Shown piece after piece: positions 60,033 through 64,000 of a stretch of 64,000 nucleotides of DNA. Every line of letters starts with the position of its first letter. The stretch's first letter is position 1. Position numbers and translations under genes: made by a program. The stretch covers positions 1 to 64,000 of the forward strand of contig NZ_BSTL01000038.1 of the NCBI RefSeq assembly GCF_030269485.1. Direction: 5' to 3'. This stretch comes from Actinoplanes sp. NBRC 103695. GTDB lineage: Bacteria > Actinomycetota > Actinomycetes > Mycobacteriales > Micromonosporaceae. The notes beneath the pieces were generated by a model. The model was not told the origin of the DNA. It did not search any database and saw only the letters and a program-made list of their open reading frames with translations.

Positions 60033-60877
60033 AGACCACCGAGGTGATCGACAGCTACGTGACCGCGGTCGGCCGCCAGCTGCCGCTGCGGCGGCGCGAT
60101 GATGTGGCGTACGAGCTGCGCGGCCTGCTCGCCGATGAGCTCGCCGAGCGGGCGCGCGACACCGGCCGCGAACCGGACGAGGCGATGGCGGTCGAGTTGC
60201 TCCGGGGGTACGGCACACCGGCCGAGACCGCCGTCCGCTACCACCGGCCGTTCGTTCTGGTGCCGGCCGGCGACACCCGGATCTTCCTGATCGCCGTGCT
60301 GGCCGGCGGCGCGATGATCTCCATCGCCGGGCTGTCGGCACTCTGGCTGCCGGCCTGGATCGGCGCGATCGTGGTGTTCTTCGCCGGCCGTTCGCTGATC
60401 CAGGCCCGGCGGCCCGCGGCCTTCGCGTGGCGGCCACGCCGGATGCCCGACCCCGACCACGCGTCCCGCCTGGCCGGCGCCGCCTCGATCGCCGGTCTGG
60501 CCGCGCTCGGCGCCGCCTATCTCCGGCCGTCCATGCTGGACCCTCGCCTGATCTACAGCGACTCCTTCCGCGAGGTGTGGCGGATGCCGTGGCTGCCCGT
60601 GCTGCTGGCGGCGCTGATCGTCGTGCACCTCGTCGTGGTGATCCGCGGCCGCTGGACCGACGGCCTGCGCTGGGCACGCACCCTGGTGACGATCTCGGCC
60701 GCCGTGCAGATCGGCTGGCACGTCAGCTACGGCGACGTCTTCGCCCAGCCGGCCGTCGACGCCCGCATGCTCCCCTGGCTGGCCGCCGTCTCCGGTGCGC
60801 TGATGCTCCTGGCCGTCGCCCAGCTGGTCCTGATGTGGGCCCGCGTCCGCCCCGCCCCGGCGGTCGCCCCTGCGTAG
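60029..60877 (+). CDS. HAAS-domain membrane protein
   Basis: 282 residues from ATG 60029, behind GGAGG and overlapping the PadR stop. Residues 1-70 form the HAAS domain (VIDSYVTAVGRQLPLRRRDDVAYELRGLLADELAERARDTGREPDEAMAVELLRGYGTPAETAVRY). Six hydrophobic spans follow, beginning IFLIAVLAGGAMISIAGLSALWLP. HAAS is a small signalling domain usually encoded next to PadR. The membrane part resembles a permease-like sensor. Function unknown, coupled to PadR. Confidence 0.85.
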   Translation: MKTTEVIDSYVTAVGRQLPLRRRDDVAYELRGLLADELAERARDTGREPDEAMAVELLRGYGTPAETAVRYHRPFVLVPAGDTRIFLIAVLAGGAMISIAGLSALWLPAWIGAIVVFFAGRSLIQARRPAAFAWRPRRMPDPDHASRLAGAASIAGLAALGAAYLRPSMLDPRLIYSDSFREVWRMPWLPVLLAALIVVHLVVVIRGRWTDGLRWARTLVTISAAVQIGWHVSYGDVFAQPAVDARMLPWLAAVSGALMLLAVAQLVLMWARVRPAPAVAPA

Positions 60878-60998
60878 AGCCCGATCGCGGTGAGGGTTCG
60901 GCTTTCCTCGCGCCGCCGTGCGAAGTCGATCGGAGCGGCCCGGGCCCGGCCACGACGGCGCTGGTCATGGACGCGATCGAGGGCCCTACGCTTGGTCG

Positions 60999-62129
60999 GT
61001 GAACATGGTGCGGGAGACGGTCGCCGGGATGCTCGGCGGCAGCGTCGGCTGGGAGGCCGGGCTGGACACTCTCACCGTGTCGCCGGTCGCCGAGGTGGAC
61101 GCCGTCGTGTGGGCGTCGGTGCGGGAGGCGGTCGGCCGGCTCACCGACCGCGGGTGGCAGCCGGCCGAACTCCACCGGGTGGTGGCCCGGCGCGGTGACC
61201 CCAGCGAGGCCCGGCTGGTGGTGGACGCGCTCGCCGCCCGGCTCGCCGAGGTGCGCGTGGTCGACCCGCGCTGGCTCGAGCAGGCCCGGGAGCTGGGCGC
61301 CGCGGTGTGGTGGTCCGGCGAGGACGATCACCTGCGGGCCGCGGCGGGCCGCTGGCGGGTCGACCGGGTCACGCTGCTCGATTCGGCCCTGGCCCTTTTG
61401 CGTACGCTGCGCGCGCTCCCGCCGATCGACGTGCTCCTGCCACCGCCCGGCACGGTCGCGGCCGCCCCTGCCACCGGCGCCGACCCGCGGCTGCTCAACC
61501 GGGTGCGGGCGCTGCTCGCCAAGGCGGAGGCGACCGACTTCCCCGCCGAGGCGGAGAGCTACACGGCCAAGGCGCAGGAACTGATCGCCCGGTACAGCCT
61601 GGACGCCGCCCTGGCCGAGTCGCAGGTCAGCGAGGTGGTGCCGTTCGCGCGGCGGATCGGCGTGGACCATCCGTACGAGAGTGAGAAGGCGTCGCTGCTG
61701 AACGCGGTGGCCCGGGCCAACCGCTGCCACACCGTGTGGTCGCCGGAGCTGGGCTTCAGCACCGTCTTCGGGTTCGAGGCGGACCTGGCCGCGGTTGAGC
61801 TGGTCTACACGTCGCTGCTGGTGCAGAGCCACCGGGCGATGATCGGGGCCGAGCCGCGCACCGGCAAGGCCCGGATCAAGGCGTTCCGGCGCTCGTTCCT
61901 GATCGCGTACGCGGTCCGCATCGGCGAACGCCTGGAAGCGGTCACCGCCTCGGCCGCCCTCGAGGCGGGCGGCAACGTGCTGCCGGTGCTGGCCTCCCGT
62001 GACGTCCAGGTCCGCGAGACGATGGACCGTGCCTTCCCGCGTACGGTCCGTTCCCGGGGTTTCCGCGTCGACAGCGACGAGGGCTGGCACTCCGGCCGGC
62101 AGGCAGCCGACCGCGCGACCCTCGGTTAG
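60999..62129 (+). CDS. DUF2786 domain protein
   Basis: About 376 residues from GTG 60999; an ATG at 61005 is an alternative. TACGCT at 60987-60992 would suit a leaderless start at the GTG. PRLLNRVRALLAKAEATDFPAEAESYTAKAQELIARYSLDAAL at about residues 165-210 is the DUF2786 domain. The C-terminal half (HPYESEKASLLNAVARANRCHTVWSP, VELVYTSLLVQSHRAM, AFRRSFLIAYAVRIGERLEAVTASAAL) resembles the conserved helical tail of the family, and the N-terminal ~150 residues are variable. Role unknown; no operon partner. Confidence 0.82.
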   Translation: MNMVRETVAGMLGGSVGWEAGLDTLTVSPVAEVDAVVWASVREAVGRLTDRGWQPAELHRVVARRGDPSEARLVVDALAARLAEVRVVDPRWLEQARELGAAVWWSGEDDHLRAAAGRWRVDRVTLLDSALALLRTLRALPPIDVLLPPPGTVAAAPATGADPRLLNRVRALLAKAEATDFPAEAESYTAKAQELIARYSLDAALAESQVSEVVPFARRIGVDHPYESEKASLLNAVARANRCHTVWSPELGFSTVFGFEADLAAVELVYTSLLVQSHRAMIGAEPRTGKARIKAFRRSFLIAYAVRIGERLEAVTASAALEAGGNVLPVLASRDVQVRETMDRAFPRTVRSRGFRVDSDEGWHSGRQAADRATLG

Positions 62130-62155
62130 GCCGTGTTTCAAGACCCGGCCAGAAG

Positions 62156-63277
62156 TCAGCCGCCGCTGTTCTCCATCTCCGCGCCCTCGGGCACGGTGTC
62201 GTCGTCACGGCTGTCCAGCCAGCCGTACGGCAGCGACACCTTGCCCGGGGCGTTGATCCGCCCGCGCGGCTGACCGAGCGACTCGCGCGGGAACGGCTCG
62301 GCCGGGTCCAGCTTGGCGAGCAGGTCGTCCAGCTCGGCCAGCGACGAGATCATCGCCAGGCTGCGCCGCAGATCGCCGCCGACCGGGAAGCCCTTCAGAT
62401 ACCAGGCGACGTGCTTGCGGAAGTCGGCGCAGCCGTGCTTCTCGTCCTCCAGCGCGTCGACCAGCAGATACGCGTGCCGGGACATGATTTTGGCGACCTC
62501 ACCCAGCGTCGGCAAAGCCTGCGTGGGCCGCCCGGCGAACGCCGCTTCCAGGTCGGCGAAGAGCCACGGCCGGCCCAGGCAGCCGCGCCCGACGACCACG
62601 CCGTCACAGCCGGTCTGCTCGACCATCCGCAGGGCGTCGCTCGCCTCCCAGATGTCGCCGTTGCCCAGCACCGGCACGTCCAGGGCCTGCTTGAGGGTGG
62701 CGATCGCCTCCCAGTCGGCCTGCCCCGAGTAGCGCTGCTCGGCGGTGCGGGCATGCAGGGCGACGGCCGAGACCCCCGCGTCCTGGGCGATCAGGCCGGC
62801 TTCGACGTACGTCAGATGGTGGTCGTCGATGCCCTTGCGCATTTTGATCGTGAGCGGAACGCCGGCCGGCGCCGCGGCCTCGACCGCCTGCTTGACGATC
62901 CGGCCGAACAGCTTGCGCCGCCACGGCAACGCCGACCCACCGCCACGCCGCGTGACCTTGGGCACCGGGCAGCCGAAGTTCAGGTCGATGTGATCGGCGA
63001 GCCCCTCCTCGGCGACCATCCGCACGGCGGCCGCGGTGACATCCGGGTCCACGCCGTAGAGCTGCAGGCTGCGGAAGTCCTCGTCCTCGGCGAACGCCAC
63101 CATCTTCAGCGTCTTGGGGATCCGCTCGACCAGCGCCCGCGTGGTGATCATCTCGCACACGTAGACGCCGCCGCCCTGCTCCCGGCAGAGCCGCCGGAAG
63201 GCGACGTTGGTGATGCCCGCCATCGGCGCCAGGACCACGGGAGGCGTCACGGCGTGCGTGCCGAGTTTCAGTGTCAT
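62156..63277 (-). CDS. dusB: tRNA-dihydrouridine synthase DusB
   Basis: 373 residues from ATG 63277 (MTLKLGTHAVTPPVVLAPMAGITNVAFRRLCREQGGG); a start 4 codons earlier at 63289 is also possible. The TIM barrel carries FMN contacts in VLAPMAGITNVAFR, the catalytic Cys in NFGCPVPKVTRRGGGSALPWRRK, KMRKGIDDHHLTYVEAG, ALHARTAEQRYSGQADWEAI, VLGNGDIWEASDAL and GVVVGRGCLGRPWLFADL. Reduces specific uridines in the D loop of tRNA, using NADPH. Confidence 0.95.
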   Translation of the reverse strand: MTLKLGTHAVTPPVVLAPMAGITNVAFRRLCREQGGGVYVCEMITTRALVERIPKTLKMVAFAEDEDFRSLQLYGVDPDVTAAAVRMVAEEGLADHIDLNFGCPVPKVTRRGGGSALPWRRKLFGRIVKQAVEAAAPAGVPLTIKMRKGIDDHHLTYVEAGLIAQDAGVSAVALHARTAEQRYSGQADWEAIATLKQALDVPVLGNGDIWEASDALRMVEQTGCDGVVVGRGCLGRPWLFADLEAAFAGRPTQALPTLGEVAKIMSRHAYLLVDALEDEKHGCADFRKHVAWYLKGFPVGGDLRRSLAMISSLAELDDLLAKLDPAEPFPRESLGQPRGRINAPGKVSLPYGWLDSRDDDTVPEGAEMENSGG

Positions 63278-63405
63278 GACCGAGCGCACCGAGCGGCAGG
63301 AGCCGGCGCCGGACCACGGCGCGGCAGGCGAGGGCCACGAGGGCGTGACGAAGGCAGCGCAGTCATGGTCTCCAGGTTGCCACGCGAGTGTGCGAGGGTG
63401 TCATC

Positions 63406-63876
63406 GTGGTCCCTCGCAAACTCGTGGCCGTGTTCCACACGCCGACGTCCGAGTTCATGCTGCGCCTCGCCGGCGAGCTCGGCTTCCACTCGATCCTGGT
63501 GGAACCCGACCCGACCCAGGTACCGCCGGTGGCCCGCCCGCACGGCGACCAGCTGGTCCACGACCTGGCGGCGGCCGGCCTGGACGACCACACCGACGTG
63601 ATCCTCACCGACCACCACCGCCCCGAGATCGGCGACATCCTCAAGGAGGCGCTGGCCGCCCGGACCCGCTGGATCGGCATCCTCGGCAACCCGCACCACG
63701 AGGGCCCGCACGTCGCCGCCCTGCGCGACCTGGGCGTCCCCGACGACGAGATCGCCCGCGTGCACCGCCCGGTCGGCCTCAACATCGGCAGCAAGACCCC
63801 GTCCGAGATCGCGGTGGCCACGCTGGCCGGCCTGATCGCCGACCGCAACAACCGCCCCGGCGGCTTCACCTTCTAA
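63406..63876 (+). CDS. XdhC C-terminal-like Rossmann protein
   Basis: About 156 residues from GTG 63406, behind GAGGGTG; a GTG at 63388 adds 6 residues. VAVFHTPTSEFMLRLAGELGFHSILVEPDPTQ is a nucleotide-binding Rossmann start; DVILTDHHRPEIGDILKEALAARTRWIGILGNPHHEGPHVAALRDLGVPDDEIARVHRPVGLNIGSKTPSEIAVATLAGLIA matches the C-terminal domain of XdhC/CoxI (I-G-I-L-G, R-V-H-x-P-I/V-G-L-x-I-G). The N-terminal CoxI helix domain is missing, and no molybdenum hydroxylase is near, so it is a stand-alone family member of unknown role. Confidence 0.72.
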   Translation: MVPRKLVAVFHTPTSEFMLRLAGELGFHSILVEPDPTQVPPVARPHGDQLVHDLAAAGLDDHTDVILTDHHRPEIGDILKEALAARTRWIGILGNPHHEGPHVAALRDLGVPDDEIARVHRPVGLNIGSKTPSEIAVATLAGLIADRNNRPGGFTF

Positions 63877-64000
63877 GCGGAAGCCCTGAGGGGCTTCTCA
63901 GCGGCCGCCCTGATGGGCGCGAGCGCGGCACTCCAGCTGACCACGTCGTCGAGCATGGTCGTCAGTGCGGCCCGATGGCGGTCGCCCGGGTCCATGTCGG
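63873..64000 (-). CDS. NAD(P)H-dependent FMN reductase-like protein, partial
   Basis: Only the last ~42 codons are in the window: DMDPGDRHRAALTTMLDDVV, SWSAALAPIRA, then AAEKPLRASA and stop at 63873. The M-L-D-x-V-V-x-W-x-x-A-L-x-P-L/I-R tail is the last helix of actinobacterial NADPH-dependent FMN/quinone reductases. Its stop overlaps the stop of the XdhC-like gene by 3 bases. The rest runs beyond the window. Confidence 0.5.
   Translation of the reverse strand, partial: DMDPGDRHRAALTTMLDDVVSWSAALAPIRAAAEKPLRASA

Overview
The window is high-GC DNA from an actinobacterium. Codon use is strongly G/C-ending, many genes start with GTG or TTG, leaderless starts look frequent, and the content (AfsR/SARP-type regulator, F420-dependent reductase, roadblock/LC7 proteins, DUF3500, Bld-style XRE regulators) fits a filamentous, possibly motile Micromonosporaceae such as Actinoplanes. 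That genus-level placement is inference from gene content only. No rRNA, CRISPR array, phage or plasmid origin is visible. Two tRNA genes are present, tRNA-Met(CAT) and tRNA-Asn(GTT).

The left half (about 0-35 kb) is accessory. It holds a VapBC toxin-antitoxin pair; an XRE regulator with an F420 reductase facing an MFS pump and a secreted epoxide-hydrolase-like enzyme across a strong inverted repeat; and a long minus-strand gene set (7.9-17 kb) with a FAD monooxygenase, DHA2 transporter, DUF1275 membrane protein, gamma-glutamyltransferase, DUF3500 protein, TetR regulator, aminotransferase and RraA-like protein, mostly joined by 4-base start/stop overlaps. A 1,070-residue AfsR-like regulator (19.6 kb) precedes an SGNH hydrolase, an aromatic hydroxylase and a DUF998 membrane protein. 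Then come a methyltransferase/DinB pair facing an XRE-cupin regulator, and an ArsR/SDR divergent pair around a perfect 11-1-11 palindrome.

This left half is also full of wreckage: fragments of IS630, IS110 and IS4-type transposases, a flavoprotein remnant, a GlxA-type AraC remnant, a DedA fragment fused to an IS4 transposase N-terminus, a serine hydrolase that lost its SxxK region, a small gene with an in-frame stop, and a paralogous pair of small genes of which one is cut off. The stretch 28.6-33.8 kb is mostly decaying or immunity-like small genes.

The right half (35-64 kb) looks like conserved chromosome. It contains a carbohydrate-uptake operon on the minus strand (ROK regulator, RbsA-like ATPase, permease, binding lipoprotein, Gfo/Idh/MocA dehydrogenase), followed by an EboE-like TIM-barrel protein whose 3' end has spawned a tandem repeat, and a sugar isomerase. 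After that come a YihY-type membrane protein, a three-gene ABC-2 exporter, a dnaG locus with a coupled uncharacterised gene and a dGTPase, and a chemoreceptor. Next is a five-gene cluster of DUF4388 (PatA N-terminal-like) and roadblock/LC7 proteins with no GTPase beside it, which is the best candidate here for a poorly described signalling system. The end holds a PadR/HAAS pair with a clear operator-promoter, a DUF2786 protein, DusB, an XdhC-like protein, and the tail of a probable FMN reductase.
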